64,000 nt of DNA from assembly GCA_031460505.1 (NCBI GenBank), contig JAVKTT010000002.1:186001-250000 (forward strand), given 5' to 3'. Of this stretch, positions 36,039-44,914 are shown piece by piece. The position numbers were made by a program, and so were the translations under genes. Each line of letters starts with the position of its first letter. The first letter of the stretch is position 1. The stretch comes from JAAYTL01 sp031460505 (GTDB taxonomy: Bacteria; Bacillota; Clostridia; Tissierellales; Tissierellaceae). The notes beneath the pieces are model-generated. The model was not told the origin of the DNA. It did no database searches and saw nothing but the letters and a program-made list of their open reading frames with translations.

Positions 36039-36060
36039 CCCTGGCATATTTATGCCAGGG
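36039..36060 (-). terminator. Terminator after rnj
   Basis: Perfect 10-base stem CCCTGGCATA/TATGCCAGGG with a 2-base loop directly after the rnj stop. The minus strand continues ATTTACTTTGTT, a modest T-rich tail. It separates rnj from queT. Confidence 0.75.
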
Positions 36061-36067
36061 TAATTTA

Positions 36068-37729
36068 TTATACTTCCATGATAATAGGCAATATCATTGG
36101 ATTTCTTTGAATCTTTTGATATAGATGACTTCTCAACGCGTCTCTAATATTATACTTAAGAGTTGCCCAATCAGTTATTTTTTTCTTTTCACATTCTTCT
36201 AAAACCTTTTTAACTACATTTCTAGAGTCTTCAATTAAATCCTCAGATTCTCTTACATACACAAATCCTCTAGATATAATATCAGGACCTGCTATAACAG
36301 TACCATCTTGTTTGCTCATTGTGACAACAACTACTATTAAACCATCTTCTGAAAGATGTTTTCTATCTCTTAGTACTATATTACCAACATCTCCAACTCC
36401 AAGACCATCTACTAAGATATTACCAGCTGTAACGGAAGGCCCTCTATTGGCTTTTGTTTTAGTAAATTCAACACAATTACCATTCTCTAATATAAATATA
36501 TTATCTTCATCCATGCCTAAAGACTTTGCTATTAAGGCATTTGCCTTTAAGTGTCTATATTCTCCATGTCCTGGTATAAAGAATTTAGGTTTAACCAGAG
36601 TATGAATTAATTTTAATTCTTCTTGTCTAGCGTGACCAGATACATGGACTTCAGCCAATGATTCATATATAACTTCTGTACCAGTTTCAATCAATCTATT
36701 GATTACTCTTGATATAGTCTTTTCATTACCAGGTATTGGAGAAGCTGATAAAATAACTAAATCATCTGGCATCAAACTGATTTTTCTATGCTCACCAAAA
36801 GCAATTCTTGTCAATGCAGACATTGGTTCCCCTTGGGATCCTGTAGTGATTAAAACAAGTTCATCATTTCTATACTTATCCATATCATTGATATCTATCA
36901 ATGTACCATCTTGTATATCAAGATATCCTAATTCATTTGCAACAGTAGTAGTATTTACCATGGAACGGCCTGATAAAACTATCTTTCTGTTATTTAATTC
37001 AGCAGCATTGATTATCTGTTGAACTCTATGAACATTTGACGCAAAAGTCGCTACTATGATTCTTCCTTTAGACCTGGAGAATATATCTCTAAATGTATCT
37101 CCAACAGTTCTTTCACTCATAGTAAATCCTGGTCTCTCTGCATTAGTACTATCTGAAATTAAACAAAGTACACCTTTATTACCCAGTTCAGCGAATTTGT
37201 GTAAGTCTGTGACATCACCTGATATAGGTGTAAAATCAATTTTGAAGTCTCCAGTATGAACAACCGTTCCAACTGGTGTGTGTATAGCTATTGCGGAGCT
37301 ATCAGGTATACTGTGGCCAGTTCTTATAAATTCAACATTGAATCTACCTGCTTTAATGATATCTCCATGTTTAACTACATTTAAACTAACTTGACCAAGT
37401 TTATGTTCTTTTAATTTGTTCTCCAACAATGCTAAAGTAAGCTTAGTTCCATAAATAGGAAAATTCACTTTCTTTAAAACATAAGGGATTGCACCAATAT
37501 GATCTTCGTGTCCATGAGTTAAGAATAAACCTTTTATTTTATCTTTATTCTTAATTAAATAAGTTATATCAGGTATAACTACATCTACTCCTAACATCTC
37601 GTCTTCCGGAAATGTCATACCACAGTCAATTAATATTATATCGTCTTTATATTCTATTACAGTAATATTCTTACCAACTTCCCCCATTCCTCCCAGGGGG
37701 ATTATTTTTAATTTGCTTTCTTTACTCAT
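36068..37729 (-). CDS. rnj: Ribonuclease J
   Basis: 553 residues. Metallo-beta-lactamase core with the catalytic HGHEDHIGAIPYVL motif, beta-CASP domain (SGRSMVNTT, GHARQEEL) and C-terminal domain. Both 5'-3' exonuclease and endonuclease activities in mRNA decay and rRNA maturation are known for the family. It has its own terminator and lies downstream of fur in the alaS-ireB-ruvX-fur backbone. Confidence 0.95.
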   Translation of the reverse strand: MSKESKLKIIPLGGMGEVGKNITVIEYKDDIILIDCGMTFPEDEMLGVDVVIPDITYLIKNKDKIKGLFLTHGHEDHIGAIPYVLKKVNFPIYGTKLTLALLENKLKEHKLGQVSLNVVKHGDIIKAGRFNVEFIRTGHSIPDSSAIAIHTPVGTVVHTGDFKIDFTPISGDVTDLHKFAELGNKGVLCLISDSTNAERPGFTMSERTVGDTFRDIFSRSKGRIIVATFASNVHRVQQIINAAELNNRKIVLSGRSMVNTTTVANELGYLDIQDGTLIDINDMDKYRNDELVLITTGSQGEPMSALTRIAFGEHRKISLMPDDLVILSASPIPGNEKTISRVINRLIETGTEVIYESLAEVHVSGHARQEELKLIHTLVKPKFFIPGHGEYRHLKANALIAKSLGMDEDNIFILENGNCVEFTKTKANRGPSVTAGNILVDGLGVGDVGNIVLRDRKHLSEDGLIVVVVTMSKQDGTVIAGPDIISRGFVYVRESEDLIEDSRNVVKKVLEECEKKKITDWATLKYNIRDALRSHLYQKIQRNPMILPIIMEV

Positions 37730-37796
37730 TCCATCTCTCCTTGTTATCCTCTTAACCTTAGTATTCTAATTTTTTTATATTTAATTCTAACAATAG

Positions 37797-37816
37797 AAAA
37801 AAACCCAAAGGGTTTT
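37797..37816 (-). terminator. Terminator after fur
   Basis: Stem AAAACCC/GGGTTTT with a 3-base loop, followed on the minus strand by further T residues, immediately after the fur stop codon. A short stem but a good U-tract. Confidence 0.65.
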
Positions 37817-37817
37817 A

Positions 37818-38252
37818 TTATTTACATTCATTGCAATATCCATAAAATTGTACATTGTGATCTATAATGGTAAATTTTCCATCGTTCTCAATTTCTTTTT
37901 CTAAAGAATCTAAAAGATCTAATTTTACCTCCATTACCTTTCCGCATTTAAGGCATATTAAATGATGATGATGGTGATTCCCCGTCCCTAGATTTAGCTC
38001 ATACCTACTAAATCCATCATCAAAATTTAATTTATACACAATTTTCAATTTTTCAAATAATTGCATAGTTCTGTAAACTGTAGCAATCCCAATTTCAGGG
38101 TAATCCTTAGAAACAATATTGTAAATTTCTTCACTACTTAAGTGTTCATCACGATTCTTAATAATAGCTTCCAATATAGCTTCTCTTTGATAAGTTAGCT
38201 TATAACCTTCTTTTCTTAAGCTATTTTTAAAATTATCTAAGTCATTTTTCAC
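37818..38252 (-). CDS. fur: Fur family metalloregulator
   Basis: About 144 residues. Winged-helix DNA-binding domain (LTYQREAILEAI ... ATVYRTMQLFEKLKIV) followed by a dimerisation domain with NHHHHHLICLKCGKVMEV and a C-terminal CNEC pair, giving the structural zinc CxxC motifs. Fur, PerR and Zur are not easily told apart by sequence; the HHHHH cluster is typical of the group. GTG at 38252 has GGGTGA upstream and is preferred to a GTG at 38261. Driven by the promoter at 38282-38310. Confidence 0.88.
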   Translation of the reverse strand: MKNDLDNFKNSLRKEGYKLTYQREAILEAIIKNRDEHLSSEEIYNIVSKDYPEIGIATVYRTMQLFEKLKIVYKLNFDDGFSRYELNLGTGNHHHHHLICLKCGKVMEVKLDLLDSLEKEIENDGKFTIIDHNVQFYGYCNECK

Positions 38253-38281
38253 TACATTCACCCGTTCATTTCTATTGTTTT

Positions 38282-38310
38282 ATCTTATCCTAGTTAAACT
38301 AAATTGTCAA
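38282..38310 (-). promoter_or_regulatory. SigA-type promoter of fur
   Basis: On the minus strand TTGACA (38305-38310), 17-base spacer, TAAGAT (38282-38287), immediately after the DUF1292 stop codon and about 30 bases before the fur start. A TAGTTTAACTA dyad lies in the spacer and might be an operator, which is speculative. Confidence 0.7.
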
Positions 38311-38559
38311 CTATTGTAATTTTTCTTTCATAAGCTCTTCATAGGTCTTTTGAGCGTCCAATAACTCGTCATCATCTATACCTACTAGATATTCATTGCC
38401 ATTATCATCTACTTCGACTCTAAGAATATAAGTATATGATTCAATATTATCTGCAGGTAACATAGCTACATAATCACTATCATCTAAAGTGAATTTAGCT
38501 TTAACAATAAACTCAACTTCATTACCTAATTCATCATAAAATAAATGTCTTTCATCCAA
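38311..38559 (-). CDS. DUF1292 protein (YrzB-like)
   Basis: 82 residues, acidic. Pattern FYDELGNEVEFIVKAKFTLDDSDYVAMLPAD followed by YILRVEVDDNGNEYLVGIDDDE is diagnostic of DUF1292. It always lies between ruvX and fur or mltG in Firmicutes. Function unknown. Confidence 0.9.
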   Translation of the reverse strand: MDERHLFYDELGNEVEFIVKAKFTLDDSDYVAMLPADNIESYTYILRVEVDDNGNEYLVGIDDDELLDAQKTYEELMKEKLQ

Positions 38560-38982
38560 TTAAAAATCCCTCCTTGTACTATCTAAATATGCTTGAAGTA
38601 TATAGGTAGCAGCAACTTTATCTATATATTTCTTTCTATTTTCACGTCTTACATTACCTTCTATAAGAATACGCTCTGCAGACATTGTTGTCATTCTTTC
38701 ATCTATATATATAACTTCTACTTTAAATTTATTCTTAATCTTTTCAGCAAACTTTATGACCTTTTCACTTTGAGGTCCTATTGTATTATTCATATTTTTA
38801 GGTAGGCCAACTACAACTTTCTTTAAGCTGTATTCATTAATCAATTCTTCGATAGCCTCATAATCCTTCTTATTGCTCTCTCTTATAATAGTAGTAATTC
38901 CTTGTGCAGTAATCCCCAATGGATCACTTAAAGCTACTCCTATAGTTTTATCTCCTACGTCTAATCCCATTACTCTTTCCAT
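38560..38982 (-). CDS. ruvX: Pre-16S rRNA maturation nuclease YqgF/RuvX
   Basis: 140 residues with an RNase H-like fold: MGLDVGDKTIGVALSDPLGITAQ, VVGLPKNMNNTIG, and the acidic DERMTTMSAE block holding catalytic carboxylates. It processes the 5' end of 16S rRNA and may resolve Holliday junctions. The ATG at 38982 (GGAGAG upstream) gives the family length; an extended reading would run into the aldo/keto reductase gene. Abuts DUF1292. Confidence 0.92.
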   Translation of the reverse strand: MERVMGLDVGDKTIGVALSDPLGITAQGITTIIRESNKKDYEAIEELINEYSLKKVVVGLPKNMNNTIGPQSEKVIKFAEKIKNKFKVEVIYIDERMTTMSAERILIEGNVRRENRKKYIDKVAATYILQAYLDSTRRDF

Positions 38983-38998
38983 TTTACTCTCCAATTCT

Positions 38999-39946
38999 TT
39001 AAATAACTTTAATACAAAATTCTGGACAAACAGTTGCACAATATCCACATAAAATACAATTGTCATTTGGTACAGCCAGACTATCTATTAGCTTAATACC
39101 TTTTTGTTTACATCTTTTTTGACAGTTGCCACATCCAATACAGTAATCTGCAACTATCAGTTTTCTATTCTTTTTATCTATTTTTGACTTAGTATCATGC
39201 GGTATGTATTCATTTTCTAATAGGTAGATATTTGCATCTATCTCATCTACTGATTGCATACCTATAGCTATAGAATCAATATATGGGATATTCTTAACAA
39301 AATTAAAAGCATTTTCAACATCTTTAATAAGATGGCCACCACCTAAAGGTTTCATAGCATATATACCTTTACCCATATTATGTACATCATTTATTTCTTT
39401 TAACATTTCTTCAATACTTCCATCATGAATTCCAATTCCATTTTTATTAACTATTGGATGTACGATTTCTATTTCCTTGTACTCCTTTGCTGCCGCTACA
39501 CCTGAAATCCTATGGGTAGATATACCAAAACTTCTTATTTTGCCTTCATTTTTAGCATTTATAAAGTACTCTATTGCTTCATAATGACCTTTAACTGTAT
39601 ACTTGCTTTCTTGTTCATGCAATAAAAATATATCTATGTAATCAGTTCCTACTTCTTTTAAAGCAGTTTCTAAACTTTCCTTAGCCATATCTTTAGTATA
39701 TGCATAGGTTTTTGTTGTCAAAACATAATCTTCTCTTTTGATGCCTTTTAAGGCTTCCTTAATATATCCATAATTATCATATATTTCCGCTGTATCTAAA
39801 AAGTTAATCCCTTTATTAAATGCATATTCTATTAAATATGCGCCTTCCTTTATAGATAAATTTGCTTGGAAAGGAGTCATAGTAAGGGAACCAAAACATA
39901 ATCTAGATACCTCTATATCAGTATTTCCTAATTTAACTCTATCCAT
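38999..39946 (-). CDS. Aldo/keto reductase with C-terminal 2[4Fe-4S] ferredoxin domain
   Basis: 315 residues. Aldo/keto reductase barrel (about 1-240) with the catalytic Asp/Tyr in DTAEIYDNYG, Lys in LTTKTYAYTK and His in FLLHEQESK. The C-terminal 50 residues carry two ferredoxin motifs, CIGCGNCQKRCKQKG and CILCGYCATVCPEFC. Such fusions are common in anaerobes; the substrate is unknown. It is inserted between ireB and ruvX, which are normally adjacent, and is flanked on the ireB side by a large imperfect palindrome. Confidence 0.88.
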   Translation of the reverse strand: MDRVKLGNTDIEVSRLCFGSLTMTPFQANLSIKEGAYLIEYAFNKGINFLDTAEIYDNYGYIKEALKGIKREDYVLTTKTYAYTKDMAKESLETALKEVGTDYIDIFLLHEQESKYTVKGHYEAIEYFINAKNEGKIRSFGISTHRISGVAAAKEYKEIEIVHPIVNKNGIGIHDGSIEEMLKEINDVHNMGKGIYAMKPLGGGHLIKDVENAFNFVKNIPYIDSIAIGMQSVDEIDANIYLLENEYIPHDTKSKIDKKNRKLIVADYCIGCGNCQKRCKQKGIKLIDSLAVPNDNCILCGYCATVCPEFCIKVI

Positions 39947-39976
39947 AATTCCACTTCCTAAATGTACATAAGAAAC

Positions 39977-40039
39977 AGGACGGTAAAAATTGAGACTATT
40001 AAAAAGTAAACAGGATAAAAGTCTCTATTAAACCGTCCT
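39977..40039. repeat. Imperfect palindrome between ireB and the aldo/keto reductase gene
   Basis: Outer arms AGGACGGT/ACCGTCCT (39977-39984 and 40032-40039) and inner arms GAGACT/AGTCTC are separated by AT-rich internal loops. It follows the ireB stop by 16 bases and precedes the reductase gene; it could terminate the ireB transcript, though the U-tract is weak. Confidence 0.6.
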
Positions 40040-40055
40040 ACAAATTCTTAAATAA

Positions 40056-40316
40056 TTATTTTTCAATTGATAAATATTCTTTTAATATTTCTCCTAATAA
40101 TTCATCTCGTTCGATTTGTCTAATCAAACTTCTAGCATTGTTATGACTTGTAATGTAAGTTGGATCTCCGGATAAAATATAACCTATTATTTGATTGATG
40201 GGGTCGTATCCCTTATCCTTTAATGCTTCATGTACTTGAAACAATACATCTTTTGTATTTAAAGTATTGTCTTTTGGTGATTTAAACATCATAGTTTCAT
40301 TAAAATCCATACTCAT
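40056..40316 (-). CDS. ireB: IreB family regulatory phosphoprotein (UPF0297)
   Basis: 86 residues, helical. Pattern ETMMFKSPKDNTLNTKDVLFQVHEALKDKGYDPINQIIGYILSGDPTYITSHNNAR is diagnostic. In Enterococcus IreB is phosphorylated on Thr residues near the N-terminus by the PASTA kinase IreK and restrains cephalosporin resistance. Between alaS and ruvX as in most Firmicutes. Confidence 0.95.
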   Translation of the reverse strand: MSMDFNETMMFKSPKDNTLNTKDVLFQVHEALKDKGYDPINQIIGYILSGDPTYITSHNNARSLIRQIERDELLGEILKEYLSIEK

Positions 40317-40336
40317 AATAACACCCCCATATACAA

Positions 40337-40345
40337 ATTATACCA
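40337..40345 (-). promoter_or_regulatory. Extended -10 promoter of ireB
   Basis: On the minus strand TGGTATAAT, an extended -10 element, lies about 22 bases before the ireB ATG; no convincing -35 is seen. It would let ireB be transcribed separately from alaS. Confidence 0.5.
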
Positions 40346-40380
40346 TAAATAGATATAGTGTATATTAATTTTCAATTAAA

Positions 40381-43017
40381 TTATTTTAATTGATTTTTGA
40401 CTAATTCAGGTACTATTGATAAAGCTTCATCAACTTTTGTAATATCTTTACCACCAGCCTGAGCCATATCAGGCCTTCCGCCTCCATTACCACCTGTAAC
40501 TTTAGCCACTTCTCTTACGATATTACCTGCAGAGATACCTTCCTTATTTAAATCTTTTGTGGCCATAGCTAAGAAAGTAATCTTATCATTATTAATAGAA
40601 GCTAGAACTACAACACCTGATTTTATCTTGTCTCTTATTTCATCGCCTAAGTTTCTAAGACTATCAATATCCATATTCTCCACTTTATAAGCAATAGTCT
40701 TTATACCATTAATTTCTTTTGCAGAATTAATAATATCCTGTGATATATCTGAAGCTAGTTTTCTTTTTAGCTCTTCTATTTCTTTATCTTTAGATTTAAT
40801 TTCGTCAGTTAAGGATTGTGCTTTTTCTAATATGTTGTTTCTATTCGCCTTTAATGCATGACTAATATTATCTATTTCATTATCTAATTCATTTAGATAT
40901 TCATAGACACTAATACCAGTAATGGCTTCAATTCTTCTAACACCTGAAGCAATACCGCCTTCTGATAATATTTTAAACAATCCAATATTAGATGTATTTT
41001 TTACGTGAGTTCCACCACATAATTCCTTTGAATAGTCACCCATACTAACAATTCTTACTTCGTCACCATATTTATCTTCAAACAATCCGATTGCACCAGT
41101 TTTTTGAGCTTCATCAATTGAAAGTACAGATGTCTTAACTTCCATGCCTTCTAGAATCTTATCATTGACTTTCTTTTCTATCTTCGAAAGGTCCTCTTTA
41201 GAAATACCTTCATAATGAGTAAAATCGAATCTAAGTCTATTTGGTAGAACGATTGAACCTGCTTGGTTTACATGATCTCCTAATACTTCTTTTAAAGCTT
41301 TATGAAGTAAATGAGTAGCAGAGTGATTTCTTCTTAATGAATCCCTTCTTAGATTATCAACCGCAGCAGAAACTGGTGAGTTGACTTTTGCACTTCCTTC
41401 GAGGATATTCACATAGTGAACTATTGAATCATTTACATGTTGAGTATCCTTAACTTCAGCTCTAAATTTATCATTTTCTATGATTCCAGTATCCCCAACT
41501 TGACCACCTGATTCACCATAGAAAGGCGTTTCATCAAGAACTATTATACCCTCTTCACCTTCATGTAATTCTTCAACTTCTTGATTGTCCCTAATTAGAC
41601 TAGTGATATTTGATGTATATTCAGTAAATTCATATCCCATAAATTCTGAATCTAACTCGTTGAAAATATCAAGATTTTCTTTGTCTCCCCAACCACTATT
41701 ATCACTATCTACTCGTGCATTTCTAGCTCTCTCTTTTTGTTCTTCCATCTTCTCATTAAATCCATCTTCATCAACATTAAATGATCTTTCCTCAAGGATT
41801 TCTTTTGTTAAATCTAGTGGGAATCCGAATGTATCGTATAATTTAAAAGCTTTATCACCACTTAATGTGTTTTCATCATTATTAACCATTTCATTTATAT
41901 ATGATTCCAAAATATCAATTCCTTGATCAATAGTTTCTTGGAATTTATCTTCTTCAGCTTTTATTATTTTGTTGATTTGTTCTTTTCTATCTTCTAGATC
42001 CTTATACTCAACTTTCCATGACTCAATTACTGTATTTACTATATCATTTAAAAATTCACCTTGAATTCCAAGTAATTTTCCATGACGAGCAGCTCTTCTG
42101 ATAAGTCTTCTTAATACATAGCCCCTACCTTCATTACTTGGCAATACTCCGTCAGATACTAAAAAAGTCATAGCTCTACTGTGATCAGTAATAACTCTAA
42201 TAGAAACATCTTTTTCTTTATCTGTACCATATTTATAATTGCTTATTGATTCAATTTTGTGAATTATTTTTTGTACTTCTTTAACTTCAAAAATATTGTT
42301 TGCACCTTCCAATATGGTAGCTATTCTTTCAAGTCCCATACCAGTATCAATATTTGGATGTGCAAGTGGATGATATACACCTTTTTCATCCTTATCAAAT
42401 TGAGTAAATACTAAGTTCCAAACCTCTAAAAACCTATCACATTCACAACCAGGCTTGCAATCTTCAGAACCACAACCGTATTCAATTCCTCTATCAATAT
42501 ATATTTCTGAGCAAGGTCCTGAAGGTCCTACTTCAAGCTCCCAGAAATTATCTTCTTTACCTAGTCTAACTATTCTGTTTCCTGGTAAACCAATGTGCTT
42601 ATTCCAAAGTTCATAAGCCTCATCATCATCTTCATATATAGAAGCCCATAGAACATCTTTAGAAATTTCTAATCTTTCTGTTAAAAACTCCCAAGCCCAT
42701 TCAATTGCTTCCTTCTTAAAATAATCACCAAATGAAAAGTTACCTAACATTTCAAAGAAAGTCGCATGTCTATCCGTTTTCCCTACATTGTCAATATCTC
42801 CAGTTCTAATACATTTTTGACATGTAGACATACGGTTTTTTGGAGGAACTAGTTCTCCAGTAAAATATTTTTTCAGTGGTGCCATTCCCGCTCCAACAAG
42901 TAATAAAGATTTATCATTTTTAGGAATTAGTGAAAAACTTGGTACAACTAAATGCTCTTTTTCTTTAAAAAACTCTAAATATTCTTTTCTTATCTCATGC
43001 AATCCTAGTTGTTTCAT
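40381..43017 (-). CDS. alaS: Alanyl-tRNA synthetase
   Basis: 878 residues. Class II catalytic domain near the N-terminus (SFSLIPKNDKSLLLVGAGM, RATFFEMLGNFSFGDYF), editing domain with the metal-binding residues of RRNHSATHLLHKAL and the CGGTHV motif, and a C-terminal C-Ala domain ending GGGGRPDMAQAGG. The ATG at 43017 is used; GAGAGGTG is upstream. Preceded by an unusual leader with three hairpins. Confidence 0.97.
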   Translation of the reverse strand: MKQLGLHEIRKEYLEFFKEKEHLVVPSFSLIPKNDKSLLLVGAGMAPLKKYFTGELVPPKNRMSTCQKCIRTGDIDNVGKTDRHATFFEMLGNFSFGDYFKKEAIEWAWEFLTERLEISKDVLWASIYEDDDEAYELWNKHIGLPGNRIVRLGKEDNFWELEVGPSGPCSEIYIDRGIEYGCGSEDCKPGCECDRFLEVWNLVFTQFDKDEKGVYHPLAHPNIDTGMGLERIATILEGANNIFEVKEVQKIIHKIESISNYKYGTDKEKDVSIRVITDHSRAMTFLVSDGVLPSNEGRGYVLRRLIRRAARHGKLLGIQGEFLNDIVNTVIESWKVEYKDLEDRKEQINKIIKAEEDKFQETIDQGIDILESYINEMVNNDENTLSGDKAFKLYDTFGFPLDLTKEILEERSFNVDEDGFNEKMEEQKERARNARVDSDNSGWGDKENLDIFNELDSEFMGYEFTEYTSNITSLIRDNQEVEELHEGEEGIIVLDETPFYGESGGQVGDTGIIENDKFRAEVKDTQHVNDSIVHYVNILEGSAKVNSPVSAAVDNLRRDSLRRNHSATHLLHKALKEVLGDHVNQAGSIVLPNRLRFDFTHYEGISKEDLSKIEKKVNDKILEGMEVKTSVLSIDEAQKTGAIGLFEDKYGDEVRIVSMGDYSKELCGGTHVKNTSNIGLFKILSEGGIASGVRRIEAITGISVYEYLNELDNEIDNISHALKANRNNILEKAQSLTDEIKSKDKEIEELKRKLASDISQDIINSAKEINGIKTIAYKVENMDIDSLRNLGDEIRDKIKSGVVVLASINNDKITFLAMATKDLNKEGISAGNIVREVAKVTGGNGGGRPDMAQAGGKDITKVDEALSIVPELVKNQLK

Positions 43018-43061
43018 AAATACACCTCTCAATATAATGTGAAAACTTATTTATTCCTTAT

Positions 43062-43191
43062 AAAAAAGGCTTCCAAAAGCGTTAAATGTAGCCTTTTTTG
43101 AAACTCATATACGAAAAGTTCTATTTCTTATAAAAAGAAATATGATAGAACTTTCCTATTCGTTATAAAAAACTCCTCCCTTTAGGAGGAG
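43062..43191 (-). promoter_or_regulatory. Three consecutive hairpins between the AI-2E-type gene and alaS
   Basis: Reading leftward: (1) CTCCTCC/GGAGGAG stem at 43173-43191 followed by TTTTTTATAA, a textbook terminator of the upstream gene; (2) AAGTTCTAT/ATAGAACTT arms at 43116-43153, with an inner TTTCTT/AAGAAA stem; (3) AAAAAAGGCT/AGCCTTTTTT arms at 43062-43099 around a 18-base loop. The second and third are within the alaS leader and each is followed by a (T)nATAA-type tract. No T-box core sequence is present, so this is not a standard tRNA-sensing leader. Confidence 0.65.
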
Positions 43192-43240
43192 ACCAACATT
43201 CATATATTTGGATTATAGAATAATTGCAATGATTTGTCAA

Positions 43241-44425
43241 TTATACCTTTCTTCTTTTATCTATCATATACTTGATGACGATTCTAAAAATAGCTACTAC
43301 TGGAACAGATAGAATCATTCCAAATACACCAAATACTCCACCACCAATAATAATGGATAATAATATAATCATAGGATGCATGCCCATATTCTCTCCTATG
43401 ACCTTAGGTGCGACTAAATTGTTTTCTGACCATTGTATTAATACCCAAAGTACTGAAACCCATATAGCTTTAATGGGACTTGAAATTGACGCAAAGAATA
43501 CGGCAGGTAAATAACCTAAGAATGGTCCTATGTACGGAACGATATCAGCTAATCCAGTTATAAACCCAATTACAAATGGAAATTCTACATCTAATATTAA
43601 AAGCATGATAGTTGTCACAACACCTGCATATAAGGACATCAATAGTCGTCCTTTTATAAACTGTTTTAAAGAAGTATCTATAATTGTTGATAAATATAAA
43701 ATATCTTCACGTTGTTTCTTAGGTAATAGTTTTTTTATCACATTTTTAAAATAATCCTTATCAACTAAAAAATATAAAACTAATATAGGCGTTAATACAA
43801 TGCTTACCACTTTGGAGGCAACTGATATTATCCCACCAACAAAGATGGTCAAATAATCCCCTATTAAGGTCTCAAGTTTTACAATATTATCCATTACTAT
43901 ATTTTCAATACCTTGAAAAACTGGGGGTAATCCGCCTAGTGTAGAATAATATTTAGTGTAGAAGCTATCTATAATTTGTGATAATTGATCAAAATATATA
44001 GGTAGATTAGAAACCAATCTTCTGATCTCTTTTCCTGAACTTGGTATAACTGTTAAAGCCAATATAATTATAATTGCAACAATTGATAGATATACAATTA
44101 TAACACCATGGAATCTACTGATTTTTTTTCGCTCTAATTTATCAATAATCGGATTTAGTGCATAGGCAATAATAACAGATGCAATAACTGTTATAAGAAT
44201 ATCTGATAGAAATGAATACTTTCTCAATAGCATAGTTAGTGAATAAAGAGCTACAATAGTCAATAAAACTATTAATACCTTTTTATTGTTGAAAACTATC
44301 TTTTTATTGTTACCTACATGATTATTACCTATATTAATTAAGTAATAGATAATCAGTGTTAATAATACCATAAGTAGAACAAAATTTGCTTTAAGAACAA
44401 AATCAGGAATTCTAGATATGATCAC
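43241..44425 (-). CDS. AI-2E family transporter (PerM-type)
   Basis: About 394 residues with eight or so transmembrane helices. The C-terminal half contains the family motif FVIGFITGLADIVPYIGPFLGYLPA and QWSENNLVAPKVIGENMGMHP. Members export small metabolites or act as Na+/H+ antiporters; AI-2 export itself is not general. The start is set at GTG 44425 because GGGGTGA lies 5 bases before it and a GGCAGC/GCTGCC hairpin (44451-44467) precedes it; a longer reading would run into the iscU region. Ends before the terminator at 43167-43191. Confidence 0.85.
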   Translation of the reverse strand: MIISRIPDFVLKANFVLLMVLLTLIIYYLINIGNNHVGNNKKIVFNNKKVLIVLLTIVALYSLTMLLRKYSFLSDILITVIASVIIAYALNPIIDKLERKKISRFHGVIIVYLSIVAIIIILALTVIPSSGKEIRRLVSNLPIYFDQLSQIIDSFYTKYYSTLGGLPPVFQGIENIVMDNIVKLETLIGDYLTIFVGGIISVASKVVSIVLTPILVLYFLVDKDYFKNVIKKLLPKKQREDILYLSTIIDTSLKQFIKGRLLMSLYAGVVTTIMLLILDVEFPFVIGFITGLADIVPYIGPFLGYLPAVFFASISSPIKAIWVSVLWVLIQWSENNLVAPKVIGENMGMHPMIILLSIIIGGGVFGVFGMILSVPVVAIFRIVIKYMIDKRRKV

Positions 44426-44478
44426 TTTCTCACCCCAAATATATTTATAGGCAGCAACAAGCTGCCTATAGGTCAATA

Positions 44479-44913
44479 TTAATTTTCTTCAATATCATGT
44501 AGATGTTCGTCGTCAAAATCTACATCTTCTAATCCTTGGATTTCTACATTATTCTTTTTAGAATAGTCTAATAGAGCAGATTTAATAGCTTGCTCTGCTA
44601 ATACAGAACAATGCATTTTTATCGGTGGAAGTCCATCTAAAGCTTCAGCAACCGCTTTATTTGTTACTTCTAATGCCTCGTTTATAGTCTTTCCTTTAAT
44701 TAACTCTGTAGCCATACTTGATGATGCAATTGCAGAACCGCATCCAAATGTTTTGAATTTGACATCTTCAATAACATCATTATCTATTTTTAGATACATC
44801 TTCATTATATCCCCACATTTAGCATTACCAACTTCACCAACGCCATCCGCATCTTGAATTTCTCCAACATTTCTAGGATTCATGAAATGATCCATAACTT
44901 TTTCTGTATACAT
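44479..44913 (-). CDS. iscU: Iron-sulfur cluster scaffold IscU/NifU
   Basis: 144 residues. Conserved NPRNVGEIQDADGVGEVGNAKCGD, FKTFGCGSAIASSS and PPIKMHCSVLAE segments include the three cluster-ligand cysteines. Starts 2 bases after iscS and is probably coupled with it. The C-terminal acidic tail (EGLEDVDFDDEHLHDIEEN type) is an addition seen in Clostridial forms. Confidence 0.95.
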   Translation of the reverse strand: MYTEKVMDHFMNPRNVGEIQDADGVGEVGNAKCGDIMKMYLKIDNDVIEDVKFKTFGCGSAIASSSMATELIKGKTINEALEVTNKAVAEALDGLPPIKMHCSVLAEQAIKSALLDYSKKNNVEIQGLEDVDFDDEHLHDIEEN

Positions 44914-44914
44914 A

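Noticed and set aside
35966..36067. Possible preQ1 riboswitch before the queT-like gene
   Set aside because: The only stable stem is the rnj terminator; no C-rich loop with an A-rich tail as in preQ1-I, and no preQ1-II pattern was seen.
43033..43240. T-box leader for alaS
   Set aside because: The AGGGTGGNACCGCG core present before leuS is missing, so the hairpins are not a classical T-box.
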